A DNA stretch of 37,418 nt from Pseudoduganella buxea (GTDB lineage: Bacteria > Pseudomonadota > Gammaproteobacteria > Burkholderiales > Burkholderiaceae_D), in NCBI RefSeq assembly GCF_009720835.1, contig NZ_WNKZ01000064.1, positions 1 to 37,418 of the forward strand, in the 5' to 3' direction. The translations under genes were made by a program, and so were the position numbers. Numbering within the stretch: the first letter of the stretch is position 1; the number at the start of each line of letters is the position of its first letter. Positions 24,751 through 33,366 of the stretch are shown here, piece after piece. The notes beneath the pieces were generated by a model, which was not told the DNA's origin, searched no databases, and saw only the letters and a list, made by a program, of their open reading frames with translations.

Positions 24751-24935
24751 AACAAAAAAGTTACATTTGACGACAATTTTTCCGGCTGGTATTGTGACTT
24801 GCAATACAAGACAAGACGCAAGCTCCGTGCGGTTGTGCATCCGGAGCCCGAAGCGCGACTACCGCCGGGCGGCTGCATGACTGGCGCATATGGCCATGAC
24901 TGCAGCGCGCGGCCCACCAGCGGGGAGCTGATACT

Positions 24936-25646
24936 GTGAATTTAACGCACTGGCAAGACAAGCAGATGCAGGGCTTGCTGACGGCAGCCACCGAGGACGA
25001 ACTGTTCGACGTGCTGGCGGCGGCTGCCTACGATCTGGGATTCGAATATTGTGCCTACGGGCTGCGCATGCCGCTGCCCGTGTCGAATCCGAAGATGTAC
25101 ATGAAGAATAACTATTCGCGTCACTGGCAGGACCGCTACGCACGCCAGAACTACCTGCGCATCGATCCCACGGTGGCACACGGCATGCAGTCGGTGCTGC
25201 CGCTGGTGTGGACGGACAAGGTCTTCGGCCAGTGCCCCGAGTTCTGGGAGGATGCACGCGGCCACGGCCTGCGCGTGGGCTGGGCCCAGTCTTCCTACGA
25301 CGCGCGTGGCGTCGGCGGCCTGCTGACCCTGGCGCGCTCGCACGATATCCTGGGCGAGACGGAGCTGCGCGAACACTCGCTGAAGATGTCGTGGCTGGTG
25401 CAGGTGGCGCACGAGGGCATGACGCGCCTCGTGTCGATCGCCGCGCCCAGCCATCCGCCGCTGACCCCGCGCGAGATCGAAGTGCTGCGCTGGACGGCGG
25501 ACGGCAAGACGTCCGGCGAAGTGGGCCAGATCATGCATATCTCGGAACGCACCGTCAATTTCCACGTCAATAACGCGCTGGAGAAGCTGGGCGCCGTCAA
25601 CAAGACGGCCGGCGTCATCAAGGCGGCCATGCTGCGACTGCTTTAA
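24936..25646 (+). CDS. luxR: LuxR-type quorum-sensing transcriptional regulator
   Basis: A 236-residue LuxR-family protein. The N-terminal autoinducer-binding domain has the key signal contacts W64, Y68, D77 and P78 (W57, Y61, D70, P71 of TraR numbering, in YARQNYLRIDPTV). The C-terminal helix-turn-helix (about 172-230: LTPREIEVLRWTADGKTSGEV ... SERTVNFHVNNALEKLG) has the usual E, L and G. It would bind the acyl-homoserine-lactone made by the neighbouring LuxI and act at the lux boxes at 24136 and 24700. GTG at 24936 is chosen because GGGGAG lies eight bases before it. Divergent from the RsaM-like gene; no further gene is obviously part of its unit. Confidence 0.94.
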   Translation: MNLTHWQDKQMQGLLTAATEDELFDVLAAAAYDLGFEYCAYGLRMPLPVSNPKMYMKNNYSRHWQDRYARQNYLRIDPTVAHGMQSVLPLVWTDKVFGQCPEFWEDARGHGLRVGWAQSSYDARGVGGLLTLARSHDILGETELREHSLKMSWLVQVAHEGMTRLVSIAAPSHPPLTPREIEVLRWTADGKTSGEVGQIMHISERTVNFHVNNALEKLGAVNKTAGVIKAAMLRLL

Positions 25647-25808
25647 GGGCCCTGCAGCCCCGCCGCCCGCGGTTCCACATCCCGCGCCGAGCGGCGCTCG
25701 AACGCGACGGGTCCGCCGATCGTGCGTGGACCGCGCCCTCCATTCCCTGCAGCTAGTTGTCGCCGAACACCGGGCCACGCCGGGTGGCGGCTTTTCGCCT
25801 CGCCCGCC

Positions 25809-26600
25809 TCAGGGCTCGGCAGCCGAGGCGGCGGCCGCGTGGGTGCAGCGCCCGCGCCCGTCGAGAGAGCGGGCCAGCCCCTCCAGCGCCTGGGCGAACA
25901 GGTGGCCGGCCAGGGGACCGTCCTGGGGCGACGTGCGCGTGACGGAAAACTCCAGTTGCACGGCCGGCACGCCGCGCGCGTGGGCATAACGGGTGATGGT
26001 GCGGTTGCGCGCGGCAGGAAAGCGGTTGTCCGACACGTTCACAAGGCCGGCGCCGCGCAGGGCGGCCGCCAGCTGCGGCACGATGGCGGGGTCGCCCGCG
26101 ACGGACTGGCCGTGCATCGTGCCCAGGTCGATGTCGTAGGGCCGGAAGGCATTGCTGGCATGGATGTCCAGTACCAGGATGGGACGCAACTCGGCGATCA
26201 GTTCGCCCAGGCGCGCCTTGAACTCGTTGTCGTCGTCAAAATTGGGGTCGGCCGGGCTGTCCCACACCGTGTACAGCACCGTGGCGCCGCAGGTCTCGTG
26301 CAGGGCCCGCGCCAGCGCGGCCGTACCGCCGCCGTCGGCGAAGCGGAAACGCCCGGCCCGAAACGGCCGCGTGGCGTGGGGCGCCGTGACAATGACGGGC
26401 TGGCTGCCGCGCAGCAGTTCGAACCACGCCTGGCCAGGCGGGCGCGACTGGCGTTGGCGGCTGTCGAGCAGGGTGGCCAGGTCGATGGCGGCGACCACCT
26501 GGTCCGGCTCGATGGAGATCTGGGCCCGCGCAGGGGGAGCAGGCAGCGCGGCCAGCGCGGCCAGCAGTATCGGAAGAAGCAGATGGGGCGGCTTGGGCAT
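25809..26600 (-). CDS. exported N-formylglutamate amidohydrolase-like protein
   Basis: A 263-residue protein with a signal peptide (MPKPPHLLLPILLAALAALP, cleavage near ARAQ). The body has the pattern of the N-formylglutamate amidohydrolase (FGase) fold: VIVTAPHATRPFR, LVLDIHASNAF, and VQLEFSVTR late in the chain, with His and Asp residues that could bind zinc. Cytoplasmic FGases release glutamate from formylglutamate in His breakdown, but this one is exported and no hut genes are near, so a periplasmic amidase of a related kind is more likely. GGAG lies six bases before the ATG at 26600. It runs against luxR (stop about 160 bp away). Substrate unknown. Confidence 0.6.
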   Translation of the reverse strand: MPKPPHLLLPILLAALAALPAPPARAQISIEPDQVVAAIDLATLLDSRQRQSRPPGQAWFELLRGSQPVIVTAPHATRPFRAGRFRFADGGGTAALARALHETCGATVLYTVWDSPADPNFDDDNEFKARLGELIAELRPILVLDIHASNAFRPYDIDLGTMHGQSVAGDPAIVPQLAAALRGAGLVNVSDNRFPAARNRTITRYAHARGVPAVQLEFSVTRTSPQDGPLAGHLFAQALEGLARSLDGRGRCTHAAAASAAEP

Positions 26601-26679
26601 GGCGGCTCCGGGCAGCTGACCGTTCCAGTCTAGCCGCCCGGGGCGACGCCGCAAGGCCGGCGCCCATCGACCCCTGCTG

Positions 26680-28074
26680 TCAGTCCTTGTGCAGCAGCGA
26701 GCGCTTTCGCGAGTAGCCGAAGTAGATCACCAGGCCCAGCAACAGCCAGATGCCGAAGGCGATCCACGTGGTGGCCGACAGGTAGCTCATCAGGACCACG
26801 CAGAAGGCCACGGCCAGCAGGGGGATGACGGGCACGCCGGGGCAACGGAAGGCGCGGTGCAGCTCGGGACGCTTCTTGCGCAGGATGATGACGGCGATCG
26901 ACACGAGGCTGAACGCAGCCAGGGTGCCGATATTGATCAGTTCGGTCAGCACGTCCAGCGGGATCAGCGCGGCGATCAGGCCGAACACGATGCCCACCAC
27001 CCAGGTGGCGAAGAACGGCGTGCTGTGCGTCGGGTGGATCGACGACAGCTTTTTCGGCAGCAGGCCGTCGCGCGACATGGCGAAGATGACGCGGGTCTGG
27101 CCGTAGGCCATGACGAGGATGACGGTGGTCATGCCCAGGATGGCACCCAGGTCGACGAAGCCGGCGACCCAGTTCTCGCCCGCGTACTTCAGCGCCAGCG
27201 ACACCGGATGGTCGACGCCGAGGAACTGCTTGTACGGCACGATGCCCGTCATGATGGCCGACACGATGACATACAGGATGGTGCAGACGGCCAGCGAACC
27301 GATGATGCCGATCGGCAGGTCGCGTTCCGGCCGCTTGACTTCCTCGGCCGCCGACGTTACGGCATCGAAGCCGATAAAGGCGAAGAACACGAGGGCGGCG
27401 GCGCTCAGCACGCCCGTATGGCCGTAAGGCATGAAGGGCTGCCAGTTTTCGGGCTGCACGTGGCGCGCGCCGACGGCGATAAACAGCAGTACGACTGCCA
27501 CCTTGATGGCCACCATGATGTTGTTCAGCCGGGCCGATTCGCGCATGCCCCAGGACAGCATCGTCGTCAGCACCAGCATGATCAGCAGGGCCGGCAGGTT
27601 GAAATACGTCACCTTGCCCGGAACGGCGCCCGGTGCGGCCGTCAGTGCGTCCGGCAGGTGCAGGCCGAAGCCGGCGATCAGCGACTGGAAGTAGCCGGAC
27701 CAGCCGACCGACACGGCCGACGTGGCCAGGCCGTATTCCAGCATCAGGTCCCAGCCGATCATCCACGCCACCAGCTCGCCCAGGGTGGCGTAGCTGTAGG
27801 TGTAGATCGAGCCGGCCACCGGCACGGTCGATGAAAATTCCGCATAGCACAGGGCGGCGAAGCCGCAGGCCATGGCGGCGATGATGAACGAGATCGTCAG
27901 GGCGGGGCCGGCTGTCAGCGCGCCCGTGCCGGTCAGCACGAAGATGCCCGTGCCGACGATGGCGCCGATGCCCATCAGGATCAGGTCGAAGGGGCCCAGG
28001 ACTTTCTTCAGGCCGCCCGGTTTGCGACTGGCCGCAACCATGTCGTCTAGATTCTTGGTTCTGAAAATACTCAC
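26680..28074 (-). CDS. APC-family amino-acid permease
   Basis: A 464-residue membrane protein with about twelve transmembrane helices, typical of the cationic amino-acid transporter branch of the APC superfamily. Hallmarks are IGAIVGTGIFVLTGTGA in helix 1, FAALCYAEFSSTVPVAGSIY in helix 3, FFAFIGFDAVTSAAEEVKRP and a soluble loop before FAMSRDGLLPKKL. The GTG at 28074 is preceded by GGAGAA, five bases upstream on the minus strand; the frame stays open further upstream but the extra part is low-complexity. It lies 79 bp upstream of the FGase-like gene in the same direction and may be co-transcribed. The precise amino acid carried is not known. Confidence 0.88.
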   Translation of the reverse strand: MSIFRTKNLDDMVAASRKPGGLKKVLGPFDLILMGIGAIVGTGIFVLTGTGALTAGPALTISFIIAAMACGFAALCYAEFSSTVPVAGSIYTYSYATLGELVAWMIGWDLMLEYGLATSAVSVGWSGYFQSLIAGFGLHLPDALTAAPGAVPGKVTYFNLPALLIMLVLTTMLSWGMRESARLNNIMVAIKVAVVLLFIAVGARHVQPENWQPFMPYGHTGVLSAAALVFFAFIGFDAVTSAAEEVKRPERDLPIGIIGSLAVCTILYVIVSAIMTGIVPYKQFLGVDHPVSLALKYAGENWVAGFVDLGAILGMTTVILVMAYGQTRVIFAMSRDGLLPKKLSSIHPTHSTPFFATWVVGIVFGLIAALIPLDVLTELINIGTLAAFSLVSIAVIILRKKRPELHRAFRCPGVPVIPLLAVAFCVVLMSYLSATTWIAFGIWLLLGLVIYFGYSRKRSLLHKD

Positions 28075-28343
28075 TGCTTCTCCAATTTGGTGTTGGGTGT
28101 CTCTCGATGCCGTGCATTGCCGGATAGGCCCGCAGCGGTTCTGTCGCACGCCGGCCCCATAGGGCGCGGCGCATCGCCGCCGCATACTAGCATACGGACT
28201 GATGTGTTAAACCAATATGGAAGTTATAACAGCTTGTCTGGAGGGAAAGTGTTGCGCCTTAACGGCTCGTCAACACCTTGCCAGGGCTGGGAGAGGCAGG
28301 GCAGGGAAGGAACGGCGGCGCGGGCGCGCCGCCGCACAACTTG
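28075..28343. other. upstream region of the APC permease, no gene seen
   Basis: A gap holding an AT-rich stretch around 28206-28236 that could carry a promoter for the permease, and a GC-rich hairpin at 28313-28334 just past the stop of the minus-strand small gene. No U-run follows the hairpin, so it is not called a terminator. Confidence 0.4.
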
Positions 28344-28553
28344 TCAGTGCAGCAGGCGGCCGCGGCTGTCGACGTAGCGGCTGGGCTGCTCGGCCATGGC
28401 CAGGCGGTCCAGGCGGCGCTGCACCAGCCGGTGCCAGGCGTCGGCCCACTTCGACGCGACGACGCTTTCCTCGGTCGAGCTGGCATACAGGGTGCGTTCG
28501 ACGGCGCGTTGTTGACGTTGCAGGGCGTACGAGACTTTGACAAAGTTGTTCAT
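28344..28553 (-). CDS. small uncharacterised protein (69 aa)
   Basis: A 69-residue basic protein with no membrane segment (MNNFVKVSYALQRQQRAVER...WADAWHRLVQRRLDRLA). The ATG at 28553 is used because the product then begins with a typical soluble opening, but no clear ribosome site precedes it; the frame extends back to a GTG at 28631, also without one. It is divergent from the Crp/Fnr-type gene. Function unknown; moderate confidence that it is a gene. Confidence 0.5.
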   Translation of the reverse strand: MNNFVKVSYALQRQQRAVERTLYASSTEESVVASKWADAWHRLVQRRLDRLAMAEQPSRYVDSRGRLLH

Positions 28554-28733
28554 GGGGTGAATTCGCGTGTCCGGCAAAATTGCCTCTGAGACGTATTTTC
28601 CGAGAATTGACCCCTCTTGAATGTGCGCCACTTCACGTAGGACAGAGATTACAAGGCCTAATGCTGCTGTACTACAAGCGATGAACCCACTGTCCGACTC
28701 TCAAAACGTCCGCTCAGCCATAAAGTGGAGGAA

Positions 28734-29573
28734 ATGACAACAACGATACAGGTGCCCCATATGTTCAAGACCACGCAAGCCGATTCCGCCACCCAGCGCG
28801 CTCCTATCCAGGCCCTGCAGGCCCCGATTTCCCTGGCGGGCAAACGCACCGCGGGCATGCCGCCGGCGATCAGCCTGACCGGCGTACAGCAGAACGAACT
28901 GCTGCGCGCACTGCCCCAGGCCGAACTGGAACGGCTGATTCCCAGCCTGGAGCTGGTGGCGATGCCGGTCGGCAAGCACCTGTACGACTTCGGCGACAAG
29001 ATCGAATTCAGCTATTTCCCCACGACGGCCATCGTGTCGCTGCAGTACGTCAATGAAGACGGCGTGACGACGGAGATCGCCGTCGTCGGCCGCGAAGGCG
29101 TGGCCGGCGTGACAATGTATAAAGGCGAGCGCGCCAGCAACACGGCCGTCGTCCAAGCTGCCGGCTACGGCTACCGCCTGCGTACCGACACCTTGCGCGA
29201 ACTGTTCGGCGAAGGTGGCGTGCTGGCCCAGCAGCTGATGCGCTACACGAGCAGCCTGTTCGCCCAGCTGGCGCAAAATGTCGTCAGCAGCCGCCACAGC
29301 AGTATCGAACAGAAGCTGTGCCGCTGGCTGCTCGAACGCCTGGATCGTTCGCCATCGGAAGAATTGAAGGTCACCCAGGAATTGATCGCCAACCTGCTGG
29401 GCGTGCGCCGCGAAAGCATCACGGCCGCCGCCGGCAAGCTGCAGGCCGACGGCCTGATCCAGTGCCGCCGCGGCATGATCGTCGTGCTGGACCGCTCCGG
29501 CCTGGAACGCTGCGCCGGTGCCTGCTATTTCGCCGCCCGCGGCACCCGGGGCCAGGCCGTCGCGCAACACTGA
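28734..29573 (+). CDS. Crp/Fnr-family transcriptional regulator
   Basis: A 279-residue regulator with an N-terminal cyclic-nucleotide-type beta-roll (about 45-165: LYDFGDKIEFSYFPTTAIVSL) and a C-terminal winged helix (VTQELIANLLGVRRESITAAAGKLQADGLI). The usual RSA cAMP-contact triad is not seen in the phosphate-binding cassette, nor the Cys set of FNR, so it probably senses something else or nothing small. It has a Cys pair in the tail (CAGAC). GGAGG at 28727-28731 is only two bases from the ATG at 28734; an ATG at 28761 preceded by AGGTG is an alternative start. A strong terminator follows at 29593. It is a single-gene unit; the targets are unknown. Confidence 0.85.
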   Translation: MTTTIQVPHMFKTTQADSATQRAPIQALQAPISLAGKRTAGMPPAISLTGVQQNELLRALPQAELERLIPSLELVAMPVGKHLYDFGDKIEFSYFPTTAIVSLQYVNEDGVTTEIAVVGREGVAGVTMYKGERASNTAVVQAAGYGYRLRTDTLRELFGEGGVLAQQLMRYTSSLFAQLAQNVVSSRHSSIEQKLCRWLLERLDRSPSEELKVTQELIANLLGVRRESITAAAGKLQADGLIQCRRGMIVVLDRSGLERCAGACYFAARGTRGQAVAQH

Positions 29574-29592
29574 CGCTGCCCAAACCAACGTG

Positions 29593-29619
29593 AAAAAGCC
29601 GGCGCGCAGCCGGCTTTTT
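29593..29619. terminator. intrinsic terminator, bidirectional
   Basis: A perfect 11-base stem, AAAAAGCCGGC / GCCGGCTTTTT, with a five-base loop (GCGCA). It starts 20 bp after the Crp/Fnr-type gene and has the A-run and U-run needed to end transcription of that gene and of the small minus-strand gene that stops at 29635. Confidence 0.88.
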
Positions 29620-29634
29620 GCCGTGCGTCTTTGC

Positions 29635-29844
29635 TCAGTGCGCCGTCTGGCGCCGTGGCACGGCCCCGTCCGGCGCATGGGACAGAACGCGCAGGATGGT
29701 TTCCGGCGAGAGGCCGTGACTGGCGAGGAAGGCCCAGGCCAGTGCGGCGCCCCGTTCCTGGTCGAAGCGGATCGCTTCGTCGATGACGGCGGCCATGGTG
29801 TTGTCACGCCGCCGGTCCTGCTGTATGTCGCCTGCCTGGAACAT
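29635..29844 (-). CDS. small uncharacterised protein (69 aa), paralogue of the 12921-13106 product
   Basis: A 69-residue protein with GGGAG six bases before the ATG at 29844. Its core (AAVIDEAIRFDQERGAALA, then FLASHGLSPETILRVL) aligns without gaps to the small protein at 12921-13106, with about 14 identities in 39 positions. It follows the large GGDEF-EAL gene by 93 bp in the same direction and is bounded downstream by the terminator at 29593. No known motif or membrane segment. Real gene likely; function unknown, with a link to c-di-GMP genes suggested only by position. Confidence 0.65.
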   Translation of the reverse strand: MFQAGDIQQDRRRDNTMAAVIDEAIRFDQERGAALAWAFLASHGLSPETILRVLSHAPDGAVPRRQTAH

Positions 29845-29937
29845 GTCGGCTCCCGTACGTGAAGTGACCGCGTGCGCGATCCGTGCACAGCATCTCGCGT
29901 TGCAGTGCACAAGTCAAGCACGAGGGTGTGGCCACCG

Positions 29938-32373
29938 TCAGGCAGGACAGTAGCGACGCTCGAATTCGTCCAGGGGCAGGGCCGGCGCGAACAGGAAACC
30001 CTGGAACGCGTCGCACTGGTGCTCGCGCAGGAAGCCGAATTGTTGTTCGTTCTCCACGCCTTCGGCAATCACCTTCAGGCCCAGGGTCTTGCCCAGAGCC
30101 ACGATCAGTTCGGCGATAGCGCCCGCGTTCGAGCCCTCGCGGGCGTCGTTGACGAAGGCGCGGTCCACCTTCAGGGCGCAGAACGGGAACCGTTTCAGGT
30201 AGGACAGCGATGAGTAGCCCGTGCCGAAATCGTCCAGCGAGAACAGCACGCCGTGGCGGCGCAGTTCCAGCATCTTGTCGATGACGTCCTGCCCGTTCTC
30301 GGCCAGGATGCTTTCCGTCAGCTCCAGGCTGAGCCGCTCCGGCGGCGCCCCCGTCTCTTCCAGGATGGCCAGCACGCCGGTGGCGAAGTCCGGCTGCACC
30401 AGCTGCTGCACGCTGACATTGACGGCCAGCGAGATGTCGCTCAGCACGGGGAGGGCGGACCAGCGTGCCAGGCATTGGCAGGCGTCCCGCAGGGCCTGGT
30501 GGCCGATGGCCACGATCAGGCCCGTGCTTTCGGCCAGGTCGATGAATTCGCCCGGCCCCACCAGGCCGCGCCGGGGATGCTGCCAGCGCAGCAGCATCTC
30601 GCCGCCGACCAGCTTGCCGTCGGCGCTGAACTGGGGCTGGCAGTACAGGGGAAAATGGTGCCACTGCAGGCCCTGACGCAAATCCGTCTCCATCGCGCTG
30701 CGGGCATCGATGGCGGCCTGCATGGCCGGGTCGAAGAAGCGCAACGTGTTGCGGCCAGCCGCCTTGGCATGGTACATGGCGATATCGGCCTGTTTCAGCA
30801 CCTCATCGATCGACGCGTCCGTGCCGCCGAACAGGGAGATGCCGATGCTGGGCGTGACGGTGATGGTGCGCTGGGCGATGCGGTGCGGGCGCTCGAGGAC
30901 GGTGAGCATCTTGTGCGCCACCTTTTCTGCCTCGACGGCGGCCTCCTGGTCGCTCGGCCCCAGGTTCTCCAGCGCGATGACGAATTCGTCGCCGCCCAGC
31001 CGGGCCAGCTGGTCGCTGTCGCGCACCGAATGGCGCAGCCGCTCCGCCACCTGCTGCAACAGCAGGTCGCCCGCCTCGTGGCCCATGGTGTCGTTGAGCT
31101 GCTTGAAGTTGTCCAGGTCGATGAACAGCATGGCGCCGACGCGGGCCTGGCGGCTGCCCCGGCTGGCCACCTTGTTCAGCTGTTCCAGCAGGTAGCGCCG
31201 GTTCGGCAGTCCCGTCAGGTGGTCGTAATAGGCCAGGTGATAGATGCGCCGTTCGCTCTCCTTGCGTTCCGTCAGGTCCGTGTTGGTGCCGGACACGCGC
31301 ACGGGGCGGCCCGCCTCGTCGTGCAGCACGAAGCCGCGCGACAGGATCGGCACGTAGTGGCCGTCGCGGTGGGCCAGGCGCAGCTCGATGCTGAAGCTGT
31401 CGCGCCCGCCACCCAGCAGGTCGCGCATGAACACGTCCAGCGCCATGCGGTCGTCCGGGTGCAGGAAACGGCGCCAGGTCTGCTGGTCGGCCGACACCTC
31501 GTCCGGCGCGAAGCCCAGCATTTCCCACCACCGGTCGGAATAATACGCTTCGCCCGAGCGCAGGTCGAAGTCCCACACGGCGTCGCGCGAGCCCCGCAGC
31601 ACAAGGCGCAGGCGTTCCTCGGACTTGCTCAGGCGCCGTTCAGCATCCTTCAGGTCGGTGCAATCGGTGAAGCACACCACCACCTCCTGCAGGTCGCCGG
31701 CCCCGTCGAACACGGGGTAGGCATTGCAGATCATCCAGGACACGCCTTCATCGCCGTTGGCGGGCCCGTAGCGGCGCAGGCCGACGATAAAGCCCGCCAC
31801 CTCGGCGCGCGAGCGGCGCACCTGATGCACCGGATACATCGCGTCCGGCATCGGGCGGCCGTCCGGCTGCAGCAGGCGCCACTCCGGCACCGTCGCCGTC
31901 ATGCCGCGCAGGTCCGTCAGGGTGCGGCCCAGCAGGCGCTCGGCGGCCCGGTTGGCCGTCAGGATGGTGGCATCGGCCGCGTGCACGACGACCCCGGCGG
32001 GCAGGTGGTCCAGCAATTCCTGGAAACGGGCCGTGCCGGCCGAACTGCGTTCCAGCACGCCCACGTAGCCCGTCAGTTCGCCCTCGGCCGCGTGGACCGG
32101 CACCACCTGCAGGCTTTGCCCCGCGCTGCCTTCGAGCGCGGCCGCCAAGCCGGCGCGGGCCTGGGCATGGGCCTCTTCCGGCGTCGGCGCGGGCGGCGGG
32201 CACAAGGTGGCGGCCACCTGGCTGGCCACCTGGTCGGCCACGGCGTCCAGGCGCATGCGAAACGCCGCGCTCATGCCCGTCACGTGGCACTGCGCGTCCA
32301 GCACCACCAGCGCGGGCGCTTCGCCGCTGCCGCCGTCGGCCGGCACGGCCGTGTCTCCGTCGAGGTCGATCAT
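29938..32373 (-). CDS. multi-PAS GGDEF-EAL cyclic-di-GMP protein
   Basis: An 811-residue soluble protein. Two or three PAS-type domains occupy about residues 20-380: FQELLDHLPAGVVVHAADAT begins one, and LRLVLRGSRDAVWDFDLRSG with WWEMLGFAPDEV begins the last, which is PAS fold 3-like. The GGDEF domain has GGDEF at residues 460-464 and an intact I-site (RDSD five residues before). The EAL domain reads EML at 592-594 (EMLLRW) in place of EAL; the ExLxR pattern with the catalytic Glu is kept, and DDFGTGYSSLSYL is intact, so phosphodiesterase activity is still plausible. GGGGGAA precedes the ATG at 32373. A small protein gene follows in the same direction. Sensing cue unknown. Confidence 0.93.
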   Translation of the reverse strand: MIDLDGDTAVPADGGSGEAPALVVLDAQCHVTGMSAAFRMRLDAVADQVASQVAATLCPPPAPTPEEAHAQARAGLAAALEGSAGQSLQVVPVHAAEGELTGYVGVLERSSAGTARFQELLDHLPAGVVVHAADATILTANRAAERLLGRTLTDLRGMTATVPEWRLLQPDGRPMPDAMYPVHQVRRSRAEVAGFIVGLRRYGPANGDEGVSWMICNAYPVFDGAGDLQEVVVCFTDCTDLKDAERRLSKSEERLRLVLRGSRDAVWDFDLRSGEAYYSDRWWEMLGFAPDEVSADQQTWRRFLHPDDRMALDVFMRDLLGGGRDSFSIELRLAHRDGHYVPILSRGFVLHDEAGRPVRVSGTNTDLTERKESERRIYHLAYYDHLTGLPNRRYLLEQLNKVASRGSRQARVGAMLFIDLDNFKQLNDTMGHEAGDLLLQQVAERLRHSVRDSDQLARLGGDEFVIALENLGPSDQEAAVEAEKVAHKMLTVLERPHRIAQRTITVTPSIGISLFGGTDASIDEVLKQADIAMYHAKAAGRNTLRFFDPAMQAAIDARSAMETDLRQGLQWHHFPLYCQPQFSADGKLVGGEMLLRWQHPRRGLVGPGEFIDLAESTGLIVAIGHQALRDACQCLARWSALPVLSDISLAVNVSVQQLVQPDFATGVLAILEETGAPPERLSLELTESILAENGQDVIDKMLELRRHGVLFSLDDFGTGYSSLSYLKRFPFCALKVDRAFVNDAREGSNAGAIAELIVALGKTLGLKVIAEGVENEQQFGFLREHQCDAFQGFLFAPALPLDEFERRYCPA

Positions 32374-32707
32374 GATTCCCCCTGTATATCGCGATGCTAG
32401 CGCGTTCGGAAAACGTGCGGCGCCATGTCGTCACGGCAGCCATGGCGAAAACGCCACACGCAATATTGCGATTGCATATAAAGAATTTTTCGTGCAATAT
32501 AGAAACCGGTCCCGCTCCCAAACACCTGCCGCGGACCAGAGTTCCCTTCCGCACCTCCGCGGGGACGCCACTCCTGGCGCATCTCACATTCACCGGTTCC
32601 GCCTTTCGCACGATCAGTCATGGCCCGCCCATGGCCGTCCTGCCCGCACCGGTTTTTCGTCCCGGCCACTGCCGGGGCCCGTGAACTGCAAATGACTGGA
32701 GATTGAC
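32374..32707. other. 334-bp divergent intergenic region with AT-rich palindromes
   Basis: No gene is seen between the divergent GGDEF-EAL gene and the small HTH-like gene. It contains an AT-rich island with the perfect palindrome CGCAATATTGCG (32459-32470) and flanking ATTGCA (32471-32476) and TGCAAT (32493-32498) arms. The island is the best place for the divergent promoters. The rest is GC-rich with no clear signal apart from GGAG before the next gene. Confidence 0.5.
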
Positions 32708-33040
32708 ATGACGACCCTTGACCTGATGACGACGCCTGCCGCCAACGCCGGCGAGACCCTGCTGAACTACGACCCGAACCGCCTGCTCGACCACCTGATC
32801 GACGTGCTGGACCTGAAGAACGACGCCGCCCTGGCGCGCCTGCTGGAAGTGGCGCCGCCCGTGATCAGCAAGATCCGCCACTTCCGCCTGGCCATCGGCC
32901 CGTCGCTGCTGATCCGCATGCACGAAGTGTCCGACATCACGATCGCGCAGCTGCGCCTGCTGATGGGCGACCGCCGCGGCAAGTTCCGCGTGGCCTTCTC
33001 GCAGAACGACGTGCCGGCCCAGATGCTGTACGCAGCCTGA
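32708..33040 (+). CDS. small HTH-like protein (110 aa)
   Basis: A 110-residue protein with a helix-rich centre, LLDHLIDVLDLKNDAALARLLEVAPPVISKIRHFRLAIGPSLLIRM, that looks like a lambda-Cro/XRE-type helix-turn-helix (DAALARLLEVAPPVISKIR as the HTH). GGAG at 32698-32701, six bases before the ATG, sets the start. It lies upstream of the hybrid kinase and is separated from it by a 33041-33366 region containing a candidate terminator hairpin, so it is probably a separate unit. It may regulate the divergent GGDEF-EAL gene or itself through the palindromes in the intergenic region; that is inference. Confidence 0.65.
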   Translation: MTTLDLMTTPAANAGETLLNYDPNRLLDHLIDVLDLKNDAALARLLEVAPPVISKIRHFRLAIGPSLLIRMHEVSDITIAQLRLLMGDRRGKFRVAFSQNDVPAQMLYAA

Positions 33041-33094
33041 GCCGCCGCCGGGGCGGCGCCGGCCCCAGGCCCGGCTGCCGCTCCCCGTGACCAC

Positions 33095-33118
33095 GGTGCC
33101 GGCCGGCGCGCCGGCACC
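33095..33118. terminator. hairpin after the HTH-like gene, weak terminator
   Basis: GGTGCCGGC and GCCGGCACC form a perfect nine-base stem around a six-base loop, 55 bp after the stop. The downstream bases are AT-rich (ATTATTTG) but not a full U-run, so termination may be partial. Confidence 0.5.
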
Positions 33119-33195
33119 ATGATCAGCATTATTTGTTGTTGCTGCCTGGATACAACACCGGTGGCTTGGCGGCACCCATGCCCGCCAGCTTCGGG

Positions 33196-33201
33196 TACAC
33201 T
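33196..33201 (+). promoter_or_regulatory. candidate -10 box (TACACT) for the hybrid kinase
   Basis: TACACT lies 83 bases before the ATG of the upstream small frame at 33284 and is followed by an A-rich start region (GCGCAAAA). No good -35 box is seen at 16-18 bases; the nearest TTGGCG at 33166 is 24 bases away. Confidence 0.3.
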
Positions 33202-33283
33202 CGCGCAAAAGGGCCCAGCCCGCAACAGTTCGCGAACCCCCGCCCCCGGTTCCTGTGTTCCCCAGCCAGACAGGAAGACCTCC

Positions 33284-33366
33284 ATGCCCATTCGTCCGGT
33301 GGCGGCCAATCCGGCCCGCCGTGCCAGCATTGTTCCCACCGTCACCTGCCCCAGCGGCCACCGGCC

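Noticed and set aside
28313..28334. GC-rich hairpin as a terminator of the small minus-strand gene
   Set aside because: Perfect ten-base arms but almost no loop and no U-run on either side; likely a chance product of GC-rich sequence.
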